This document shows, one piece after another, positions 26,664-33,799 of a stretch of 64,000 nt of DNA. A program made the position numbers and the translations under genes. The notes beneath the pieces were generated by a model that was given only the letters and a program-made list of their open reading frames with translations, did no database searches and was not told where the DNA came from. Origin of the DNA: Chloroflexota bacterium (lineage in GTDB: Bacteria > Chloroflexota > UBA11872); assembly GCA_026706485.1 (NCBI GenBank), contig JAPOYR010000011.1:1-64000 (forward strand), in the 5' to 3' direction. How positions within the stretch are numbered: the first letter of the stretch is position 1; the number at the start of each line of letters is the position of its first letter.

Positions 26664-27813
26664 GGGCGAGGATGTGCACGGTGGCCGCCGCGCCGCAGCC
26701 ACCCATGCTGTGCGCCAGGCCGATGCGGGCGCCGGCGACCTGATTGGCGGCCTCGCCGCGAAGCTGCAGCGCGAGATCGTAGATCTGCCCGACGCCGCTC
26801 GCGCCCACCGGGTGGCCCTTGGCGATCAGCCCTCCGCTGGGGTTGACCGGCAACCGGCCGTCCACGGCGGTCTCGCCGGATTCCACCGCGCGTCCGCCCT
26901 CCCCGCGCGGAACCAGGCCGAGATCTTCGGTCGCCACCAGCTCCGCAATGGTGAAGCAGTCGTGCACCTCGGCCACGTCCACTTCACCGGGTCCGATTCC
27001 CGCCTGCCCAAATGCCTCGGACGCCGCGCGTATCGTGGCGGGAAACGATGTCAGGTCATCCATCCCGCTCAGCGCCACCGGCCCCGACCCCTGACCCGAG
27101 GCGAGAATGCGCACGCCGCGGCTGGTGTACTGACGCGCGATTTCCGCAGTGCAGACAACCGCCGCCGCCGCGCCGTCGCTGATGGGCGGACAGTCGAAGA
27201 GCCGCAGTGGCTCGGCGACAAAGCGTGAGCTGACCACCTCGTCTATGGTCGTCGGCTTCCGAAATTGAGCCTTGGGATTCGCCGCGCCGTTGTCGTGGTT
27301 CTTGACCGAGACGGCGGCAATCTGCTCCCGCGAGGTGCCGTACCGCGCCATGTGCGCCTGCATCACCATGGCAAAGGCTCCCGGAAACGTGAGGCCGGTT
27401 CGCATTTCGACGTCCTCGTCGCCGGCGGTGGCCAGCGCGGCGGTTACCTCGCCGGTGGAAATATTCGACATCTTCTCGACGCCGGCCACGAGCACGACAT
27501 CATGAATGCCTGCGGTGACGGTCAGGTAGCCGTGCCGCAGGGCAATGCCCCCGGACGCGCAGGCGGCCTCAACCTTCGTCGCGGGTATGCCGTCGAGACC
27601 GAGACGCCGCGCGACGATGGGCGCCAGCGCCCCCTGGTCGGCCAGGCGCTCGCCGATGAAATTGCCCAAATACAGCGCCTGCACCCGGTCGCGCGGGATG
27701 CCGCTGTCGTCGAGTGCCGCGCGGCAGGCCTCGGTCGCCAGCTCGACAATCCCGCTGTCCGGCAGCTTGCCGAACGGAGTCGAGCCGACGCCGGCGATGC
27801 TTACGTCGTGCAA
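26656..27813 (-). CDS. thiolase-family / SCP2-type lipid-transfer protein
   Basis: A thiolase-superfamily enzyme of about 385 residues. 'VEAACASGGIALRHGY' carries the nucleophilic Cys, 'VAEVHDCFTIAELVATEDLG' the first His, and 'NPSGGLIAKGHPVGASG' the C-terminal His, followed by 'SMGGCGAAATVHIL'. This places it with SCP-x/lipid-transfer thiolases, which act on fatty or steroid acyl-CoAs. The ORF is open upstream to 27906, but the family N-terminus ('VSIAGVGSTPFGKLP') points to TTG at 27813, which has GGTGAG upstream. The overlapping DUF35 gene suggests a two-subunit enzyme. Confidence 0.87.
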   Translation of the reverse strand: MHDVSIAGVGSTPFGKLPDSGIVELATEACRAALDDSGIPRDRVQALYLGNFIGERLADQGALAPIVARRLGLDGIPATKVEAACASGGIALRHGYLTVTAGIHDVVLVAGVEKMSNISTGEVTAALATAGDEDVEMRTGLTFPGAFAMVMQAHMARYGTSREQIAAVSVKNHDNGAANPKAQFRKPTTIDEVVSSRFVAEPLRLFDCPPISDGAAAAVVCTAEIARQYTSRGVRILASGQGSGPVALSGMDDLTSFPATIRAASEAFGQAGIGPGEVDVAEVHDCFTIAELVATEDLGLVPRGEGGRAVESGETAVDGRLPVNPSGGLIAKGHPVGASGVGQIYDLALQLRGEAANQVAGARIGLAHSMGGCGAAATVHILARD

Positions 27814-27908
27814 TCCAGTCTCACCACTGCAACGGACCCAATATCGGTCTCTATCATGCGACCATACGCCTCCGAGATGGGAGTGACCACCGCCACGGCC
27901 GCGCACCT

Positions 27909-28997
27909 ATGAGTCAGCTTTCGCCGGAAATCCTGTTCGACGTGCTGGTAATTGGCTGCGGGCCGGCGGGGACCCAGGCCGCGGTGAGCGCGGCGCACCA
28001 GATGCGGCACGTGGCGCTGATCGACGGCGGGGCCGTGAGCCTGCGCCGCGGCCGGCACTTCTGGTCGAAGTCGGTCGAGTTCGTGGACGCGCCGGTATTT
28101 CCGGGCATCACCGGACCGGCGTTCAACCGGGCGCTGAAAGAGTGGACCGAGGCACAGCCGGAACATGAGGTCACCATCGACGGCGAGTCGCGGTACATCG
28201 GCATTCGCCGCATCCCCGGCTATGTCACCGATATCGAAAGGGTCCAGGACGGCACCCTGGCAGTGACCATGTCGACGGCGATGCTGCCCCGCGACGGCGC
28301 GGCGCCACCCACGGAGACGGTCCGGGCGCGCACGGTGGTCGTGGCCTCGGGGTTCGAGGACGCCTGGCCCGACATAGAGATCGAATCTTCGGCGGAGCGG
28401 GCCTATGCGCGCTACGGCGTGGTGTTTCGATTTGCCGGCAATCACCGCGGGTGGCACGTCTGCGTGCGCTGCGACGGGCACCTGCACACCGACCAGGAAC
28501 TCGCCATCGTCGGGGTGGGGGACTATATCTTCGACGTCGTGCACGGCGCGCAGGATTTCACCCACCGGATGACCGTGCTGACCAACGGACGACCCCACGG
28601 CATGTCGGACGCGGTGCTGGCGGAAATGGCGCGCCGGGGCGTGCGGCTCGAGACCGAGCGGATCGAAGCCCACATCGGCAGCGGACGGGACCTGCTCGGG
28701 CTGCGCCTGGCCGACGGCCGGGAGCTTTTCTTCGACGGATTCTTCGTGGACGAGGGTCTCGTGCCCAACGACGAGTTTCTGTCCAGGTTCTCGCCGCAGC
28801 ATGACGATGAGGGGCTCCTGGTGTGCGACGAAGACCACTGCGTATTGGACGTTGACGGCAATCCCATCCCCGGCGTCTGGGCCTGCGGCGACATCGTTGC
28901 CGGCGAGCGCAATCTCATCGCGTCCGCGTTTGCCAGCGGGCAGGACGCGGGTCTGGAAGCCAGCGACAGCTTGCGCCGGTGGGCGCCGGTCAAATGA
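27909..28997 (+). CDS. FAD-dependent oxidoreductase, thioredoxin-reductase-like
   Basis: A 362-residue flavoprotein of the TrxR-like pyridine nucleotide-disulfide family. The FAD site is 'VLVIGCGPAGTQAAVSAA' (from about residue 12). A redox-type C185-V-R-C188 precedes D-G as in thioredoxin reductase (CxxCDG). The expected second nucleotide site GxGxxA is degenerate ('GVGDYIFD'), so NADPH binding may be altered. The C-terminal 'WACGDIVAGERNLIASAFASGQDAG' is typical. ATG at 27909 is chosen; upstream codons read through the divergent thiolase promoter. It overlaps the next gene by ATGA. The partner is unknown. Confidence 0.85.
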   Translation: MSQLSPEILFDVLVIGCGPAGTQAAVSAAHQMRHVALIDGGAVSLRRGRHFWSKSVEFVDAPVFPGITGPAFNRALKEWTEAQPEHEVTIDGESRYIGIRRIPGYVTDIERVQDGTLAVTMSTAMLPRDGAAPPTETVRARTVVVASGFEDAWPDIEIESSAERAYARYGVVFRFAGNHRGWHVCVRCDGHLHTDQELAIVGVGDYIFDVVHGAQDFTHRMTVLTNGRPHGMSDAVLAEMARRGVRLETERIEAHIGSGRDLLGLRLADGRELFFDGFFVDEGLVPNDEFLSRFSPQHDDEGLLVCDEDHCVLDVDGNPIPGVWACGDIVAGERNLIASAFASGQDAGLEASDSLRRWAPVK

Positions 28998-29989
28998 GCG
29001 AGGAGTTGGGTACGGACATGGACGCTTTCACCGTCACCACTGAGCAAATCGATCTGCCCCGCACCGCCACGCCGCAGGCGCGTCGCGTGGCCGTCGCCTG
29101 GCGCGGCCGGCCCATCTGCGCCTTCACCCAGGGCGTGCATCGTTGCTATCTGTACCCGTTGTATTCGCCCGGCGGCGTGCCGCTGACCGCGGAGAGTCCC
29201 GTCGACCATCCACACCACGACTCGATCACGGTGGGCGCAGACATGGTCACGGCCAAGTTCCCGCCGCTGACGCCGGCCATATCGCCGCTGTCCGAGTCCG
29301 GCACCTACAACCTCTATGCCAACAACGTGTTTCAAGGACGCTCGCCGGGCCGCACCTGGTCCGTGGACGTCAACGCGACCGAGCTGGCACCGGATCACTT
29401 GCGCGTGGTGCAGACGGTCGAGTGGCAGGGACCGGAGGAGTGGGGGGCCGCGGACGGCCGGCGCGTGCTCGCCCTGGAAACCAGGACCACGGACATCCGT
29501 CCCGGCGAGGTCGTCAACACGGTCGACATCCGGTCGCAACTGCGGCCCACGGAGTGGGACCTGACCATCGGGCCCACCCGCCACGCCTATTTCACCGTGC
29601 GCCTGGCCTATGGGATTCGGGTGGTCGACGGCGGCACGCTGGTCGACGCCGACGGACGCAGCGGAGGGGCGGCGATCACCAATTGCGCGTCAGCCTGGGT
29701 GGATGCGTCGGGTCCGGCGCCGCACAACGCCAGGGCGGGCCTGAGCATCCTGGGGCACGCCTCTACGGCGCACGTGCCCTGGGTGGCCTACGACTGGGGC
29801 ACGGTCAACGTGAACCCGTTGGCCCGCGAGGCGGCCACCGTGCCGCGAGGCGACACGCTGGATCTTGGCATTCGACTGCTCGCGCACGACGGCGACGCCG
29901 TCGAGGCGGACATTGCAGCCCACGCCGCGACGTTCGCGGCCGAAACCGACGCCGGTGCTAGCATTTCGAGCGTGGCCAGCCGCCCCTAG
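28994..29989 (+). CDS. PmoA-like (DUF6807) family protein
   Basis: A 331-residue protein. 'CYLYPLYSPGGVPLT' followed by 'SPVDHPHHDSITVG' matches the DUF6807 family often annotated 'PmoA family' in databases; despite the label it is not a methane monooxygenase subunit and its function is unknown. Members are found next to sugar or aromatic catabolism genes. ATG at 28994 overlaps the flavoprotein stop (ATGA), so the two are translationally coupled. The aminotransferase starts eight bases after its stop. No signal peptide is visible. Confidence 0.75.
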   Translation: MSEELGTDMDAFTVTTEQIDLPRTATPQARRVAVAWRGRPICAFTQGVHRCYLYPLYSPGGVPLTAESPVDHPHHDSITVGADMVTAKFPPLTPAISPLSESGTYNLYANNVFQGRSPGRTWSVDVNATELAPDHLRVVQTVEWQGPEEWGAADGRRVLALETRTTDIRPGEVVNTVDIRSQLRPTEWDLTIGPTRHAYFTVRLAYGIRVVDGGTLVDADGRSGGAAITNCASAWVDASGPAPHNARAGLSILGHASTAHVPWVAYDWGTVNVNPLAREAATVPRGDTLDLGIRLLAHDGDAVEADIAAHAATFAAETDAGASISSVASRP

Positions 29990-29997
29990 GACGCCCC

Positions 29998-31359
29998 ATG
30001 CTTGAAACGACGACGCGCGATGCGCTGGTCTCGGCGGACATTGAGCATCTGATCCATCAACTCACGCGCGCCGGTCACCACGCGCGCACGGGTCCGGTGA
30101 TCGTCGAGTCGGCGAGCGGCGCCACCCTGCGGCTGGCCGATGGGCGGGAGATTCTGGACGGCACGTCGGGCCTGTGGTGCGTCAACGCCGGTCACGGCCG
30201 CGCCGAGTTGGCCGATGCGGCGGCGGATCAGATGCGGCGTTTGGCCTTTGCCCACACGTCAAGCGGGTTTTCCCACCAGCCGGCCATCGAACTGGCCGCG
30301 CGTCTGGCGTCGTTGACTCCCGGTGACCTTACCGCGGCCTACTTCACCTCCGGCGGCGCCGAGGCCAACGAGACCGCCTTCAAGTTCGCACGCTACTACT
30401 GGCGCTTGCGGGGACAGCCGGGCAAGGCGCTAGTGCTCTCCCACGTGCGCGGCTATCACGGGCTGACGCACGGCGCGCAGTCGGCCACCGGGCTCACCGA
30501 ATACCACGGCACCTTTGGCGACCTGGCCGAGGGCTTCGACAAGGTGCCGCCGCCCTATCCCTACCGCTGGGAGGAGTACGCACCGGCCGACATCGACGCT
30601 GACGACATCGCCAGTGCCGTTGCCGTGGCGCGGCGGATCGAGGAGGTCGGGCCGGAGCGCGTGGCCGCCGTGATCATGGAGCCCGTGCTCGGCACCGGCG
30701 GCGTGATCGTGCCGCCGGACGGCTACTTGCGCGCCGTGCGCGAGGTCTGCGACCGGTATGACGTGCTCATGATCGCCGACGAGGTGATCACGGGATTTGG
30801 CCGCACGGGTACCTGGTTCGGATCCCAGCACGAGGACGTGGTCCCCGACATGATGACCTTCGCCAAAGGCGTCACCAGCGGCTATCTGCCCCTGGGCGGT
30901 GTGATGCTGCGGGAACACCTGCGGGACGCGATGCGCGACGCGCCGGGCGACCCGCCTCTCATGCACGTATTCACCTACTCAGGTCATCCGGTGCCGTGCG
31001 CCGTGGCGCTGGCGAATCTCGAGATTCTCGAGAACGAGGGCATCGTGGACGGCGTGGCGGCCAAGGGCCGCCGTCTGCGCCAACGCCTGGACGAGCTGCA
31101 CGACCTGCCCGAAGTCGGCGAGATCCGGTCGGCGGGCCTGATGTCCGGCGTGGAGCTGGTGCGCGACGAGGACACCAGGGAGCCGTACCACGTCAGCGAG
31201 CGACCGACCGCCGTGGCCGCGGCGGCGCTGGAGCGCGGGCTGGCCACGCGCGCCCTGCTGGGCGGAACGATGCAGCTGGCCCCGCCGCTGATCATCAGCG
31301 ACGAGGAGATTGATCGCGCGGTGGGAATCCTGGCGGAGTCCATCGTCGCCACGCGCTGA
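29998..31359 (+). CDS. class III PLP-dependent aminotransferase
   Basis: A 453-residue omega-amino acid:pyruvate-type aminotransferase. The fold blocks include 'DGTSGLWCVNAGHGRAEL', 'YFTSGGAEANETAFKFAR', 'HVRGYHGLTHGA' and 'LMIADEVITGFGRTGTWFG' (cofactor Asp). The PLP lysine is K290 in 'TFAKGVTSGYLPLGG'. Such enzymes move amino groups from beta-alanine, taurine, polyamines or aromatic amines to pyruvate. It is the third gene of the plus-strand catabolic cluster. The exact donor cannot be read from sequence. Confidence 0.92.
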   Translation: MLETTTRDALVSADIEHLIHQLTRAGHHARTGPVIVESASGATLRLADGREILDGTSGLWCVNAGHGRAELADAAADQMRRLAFAHTSSGFSHQPAIELAARLASLTPGDLTAAYFTSGGAEANETAFKFARYYWRLRGQPGKALVLSHVRGYHGLTHGAQSATGLTEYHGTFGDLAEGFDKVPPPYPYRWEEYAPADIDADDIASAVAVARRIEEVGPERVAAVIMEPVLGTGGVIVPPDGYLRAVREVCDRYDVLMIADEVITGFGRTGTWFGSQHEDVVPDMMTFAKGVTSGYLPLGGVMLREHLRDAMRDAPGDPPLMHVFTYSGHPVPCAVALANLEILENEGIVDGVAAKGRRLRQRLDELHDLPEVGEIRSAGLMSGVELVRDEDTREPYHVSERPTAVAAAALERGLATRALLGGTMQLAPPLIISDEEIDRAVGILAESIVATR

Positions 31360-31373
31360 GCGGGCCCAGGTTT

Positions 31374-31379
31374 TACGAT
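31374..31379 (+). promoter_or_regulatory. -10-like TACGAT seven bases before a start codon
   Basis: TACGAT is followed by only seven bases before the ATG at 31387. If used, transcription would begin at or next to the start codon, giving a leaderless mRNA. No Shine-Dalgarno sequence precedes this ATG. Confidence 0.35.
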
Positions 31380-31386
31380 TCGCGTC

Positions 31387-32244
31387 ATGGACCCAAATTG
31401 CCTGGCGCATGTGCTGACGGCTGGCGAACGGGATCGCTTCGACGCCGAGGGCTACCTGGTGGTCGAAGGCGCCCTGAGCGACGCGGAGGTGACAGCGCTC
31501 AACGCGGTGCTCGATCGGCTGCGCGACGCCGACCGGCTGGCATCACCCGAACGCTACGCGGGCATCGACCAGCGGGTGCTCCATCTCGGCTTCATCACAC
31601 TCGATCCGGCCTTCATGGACCTGATCGACCATCCCCGGCTGTTCCCAAAGGTGTGGGGAATCCTCGGGCCGAACATCTATCTCTACAGCACCCATCTCAT
31701 CATCACTCCGCCGCAGACCGACGAGTTCGACTCCGCGCGGGACACGCTCAACTGGCACCAGGATTCGAGCTGGATGGGCCGGGACATGCCCGAGATCGCC
31801 GTGCCGGCGCGCCTGTCGGTGAAAGTGGCGTATCTCCTCACCGATCACTCGCAGCCCGGCAGCGCCAACCTGTGGGTGCTTCCGGGCGCGCACACGCGGT
31901 CCTCCATCGACGTCCCGCCGGACGGTGAGGGCCAGCCCGCCGGCGCCATCCCCGTCTGCGCGCCCGCCGGCAGCGCGGTGATCTTCGACCGGCGGCTCTG
32001 GCACGACGGCAGCCCCAATGCCGCGCCGTGGTCGCGCCGGGCGCTGTTCTACGGCTATGGCTATCGCTGGATTCGGCGGCGCGACAAGGATGCAATGCCG
32101 GTTCCACCCGACTTGCTCGCCGATGCCGGGCCGATCCGCCGGCAGTTGCTGGACTACCCGAGCGAGGGCCACGAGCCGCTGCAATTCATCGGCGGCGAGT
32201 CGCCGCTGCGCGACTGGTTGCGGCAGCACGGTCAGCTTGCCTAG
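31387..32244 (+). CDS. phytanoyl-CoA dioxygenase (PhyH) family protein
   Basis: A 285-residue Fe(II)/2-oxoglutarate oxygenase. The metal triad is H124-x-D126 ('NWHQDSSWMG') and H206 ('RRLWHDGSPN'), with a following Arg ('WSRRALFYGYGYRW') for 2-oxoglutarate. It shares little sequence with the paralog at 375 beyond these motifs. It closes the flavoprotein-PmoA-like-aminotransferase cluster after a 27-base gap, so it may hydroxylate a substrate of the same pathway. It has no ribosome-binding site but a -10-like TACGAT just upstream. Confidence 0.9.
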   Translation: MDPNCLAHVLTAGERDRFDAEGYLVVEGALSDAEVTALNAVLDRLRDADRLASPERYAGIDQRVLHLGFITLDPAFMDLIDHPRLFPKVWGILGPNIYLYSTHLIITPPQTDEFDSARDTLNWHQDSSWMGRDMPEIAVPARLSVKVAYLLTDHSQPGSANLWVLPGAHTRSSIDVPPDGEGQPAGAIPVCAPAGSAVIFDRRLWHDGSPNAAPWSRRALFYGYGYRWIRRRDKDAMPVPPDLLADAGPIRRQLLDYPSEGHEPLQFIGGESPLRDWLRQHGQLA

Positions 32245-32391
32245 GGTTGATACGAGCCCATTTGGGCGCTCGGATGTCTGCGTCGAATCTGCAAATAGCC
32301 TGCATGGCCGGCGCATGCGCCCGACCTACGCTGACATGCCAAGAGGCACCGTCGATAGGCCCGATTCGACCGGGCCGATAGGAGTTTGGTG

Positions 32392-33321
32392 ATGCGCGGA
32401 GGACTCGTGCGGTGGCTGGTCGTCGCCGCATTGCTTGGCGTGGTCATCGCCGGCGTGGCCTACCTGCTGGTCTTCATCACCGGCGGAACCGGCGAGGCGA
32501 GCGAGCCCATCAGCGCTCCGCAGCTGTCGTTGCCCGCCGCTACCGCGACCCCCGAACCTCCGGCACCAACAGCAACCGCCGCCCCAACGCCAGCCGCGAC
32601 GGAAGACCCGACGCCGGTGGCAATGTCAGATTCCGAGCCGACGCCAACCGCGGCGCCCGAGCCGACCGCGACCCCGGCGCCGACGCCTGCCGCGACGGCA
32701 GCCCCGACGCCAACTGCGGCCCCCACGGCCACCGCGGCCCCGGCGGAGCCGGCGGCGGACGGCGTGCCCTCCGGTGCCGTCCTCTTTCGCATCGTGCCGG
32801 AGGAGTCGGAAGTCCGGTTCGAGATCGACGAAATCCTGCGCGGGGCCCCGACGCTGGTCGTTGGAACCACCAACCAGGTGGCCGGCGACTTCATCATCGA
32901 CTTCGCCGATCTCGCGGCCTCGCAGTTGGGCACGGTGCGCATCAATGTGCGCACCCTGCGCACGGATGAGGAGCGGCGCGACCGCGCCATTCGCTCGCGG
33001 ATCCTCGAGTCGGCGAGCGATCAGTATGAGTTCACCACGTTCGAGCCCGTGCGCTTGGAGGGGCTTCCCGGGTCGCTCGAGCTGGGACAGACCGTGCCGT
33101 TCCAAATCGTCGGGAATCTGGCCATCCGCGACATCACGCGCGAGGTCGTCTTCGACGCCGAGCTGACTGTGGTGTCCGCCGACCGCGTCGAAGGCACGGC
33201 GGTGACGACCATTCTGCGCGGGGATTACAGCCTCACGATTCCCAACGTGCCGTTCGTCGCGTCCGTGGACGAAGATGTGCTGCTGGGAATCAGCTTCGTC
33301 GCGGTGGCGGTCAGCGAATAG
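32392..33321 (+). CDS. membrane-anchored YceI-family protein
   Basis: A 309-residue protein. A signal anchor ('LVRWLVVAALLGVVIAGVAY') spans roughly residues 5-25. A Pro/Ala/Thr-rich low-complexity linker runs to about residue 123 and contains repeated 'TPTAAPEPTATPAPTPAATA'-like runs. The YceI lipocalin-like domain follows ('FRIVPEESEVRFEIDEIL' to the end) and in characterised homologs binds isoprenoids or amphiphiles. ATG at 32392 is set by AGGAG seven bases upstream. The domain would sit outside the membrane. It is followed by a repeat-rich gap. Confidence 0.88.
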   Translation: MRGGLVRWLVVAALLGVVIAGVAYLLVFITGGTGEASEPISAPQLSLPAATATPEPPAPTATAAPTPAATEDPTPVAMSDSEPTPTAAPEPTATPAPTPAATAAPTPTAAPTATAAPAEPAADGVPSGAVLFRIVPEESEVRFEIDEILRGAPTLVVGTTNQVAGDFIIDFADLAASQLGTVRINVRTLRTDEERRDRAIRSRILESASDQYEFTTFEPVRLEGLPGSLELGQTVPFQIVGNLAIRDITREVVFDAELTVVSADRVEGTAVTTILRGDYSLTIPNVPFVASVDEDVLLGISFVAVAVSE

Positions 33322-33388
33322 CACCCGAGGCCGCGATTGGGGGGTCGGCCCAATCCTGGCAAGCGTGTCGCAATCCGTTCGTGGCGAG

Positions 33389-33480
33389 TCCTTCGACAGG
33401 CTCAGGACAGGCTCGGTCGAACCACGACGGCGTCCTTCGACGCTGCTCAGAGCCTGCCCTGAGCTCACCGAAGGGACGAA
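33389..33480. repeat. family D composite palindrome
   Basis: CCTTCGACAGGCTCAGGACA lies opposite CGACGCTGCTCAGAGCCTGC with CCTGAGC...CCGAAGG. The arms contain multiple complementary blocks (CTTCG/CGAAG, AGGCTC/GAGCCT, CAGG/CCTG). A shorter relative is at 35342. It is not a CRISPR: there are no regular repeat-spacer units. Confidence 0.7.
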
Positions 33481-33622
33481 CGCGGACAACTCGTGGCGAG
33501 CTTGCCCCGAACTCGATACGGCAGCGAACGGACTACGAGTATTCTCGCGTGTGGAGACCATTGCAGAATCCAGCCGGACTTGGGAATGACCGGGCGCATC
33601 CTTTCCGCCCCAGGTTCAATGA

Positions 33623-33680
33623 GGGGTGGATTCCCGCTCCCCGCCTGCGCGGGGACAGGCTTCGCGGGAATGACGAATGG
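33623..33680. repeat. family B palindrome, long form
   Basis: GGGGTGGATTCCCGC, then an inner CCCCGCCTGCGCGGGG hairpin, then ACAGGCTTCGCGGGAATGAC. It resembles the copy at 61073, which carries a different inner stem in the same frame. Confidence 0.75.
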
Positions 33681-33787
33681 TTACGCAAGGGTCTCCACGT
33701 GCGTGAAGTGAATTCCGCAGTTGGTGGCAAGACTGAACGGATCTTCTCCTGGCCGACGAGAAACTGCCTCCCCCGCTACCGCGCAAG

Positions 33788-33793
33788 TAGAAT
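33788..33793 (+). promoter_or_regulatory. -10-like TAGAAT six bases before the YifB start
   Basis: TAGAAT is followed by six bases and then ATG at 33800, placing the expected transcription start on the start codon. No ribosome-binding site is present, which is consistent with a leaderless message. Confidence 0.4.
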
Positions 33794-33799
33794 CCGCGC

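Larger units (their letters stand above)
33322..33799. other. repeat-rich intergenic stretch
   Basis: There is no supportable gene in these 478 bases. They hold a composite family D inverted repeat (33389-33480), a long family B copy (33623-33680) and a possible -10 element for the YifB gene. Open frames crossing it translate the palindromes. Confidence 0.7.

Noticed and set aside
28994-29989. Particulate methane monooxygenase subunit A
   Set aside because: The family is labelled PmoA in databases, but the protein has no membrane spans or copper-site pattern; the match is to the soluble DUF6807-type family.
33389-33520. Possible CRISPR array in the YceI-YifB gap
   Set aside because: The similar blocks are inverted rather than direct, unequally spaced and only two in number; no cas genes are present.
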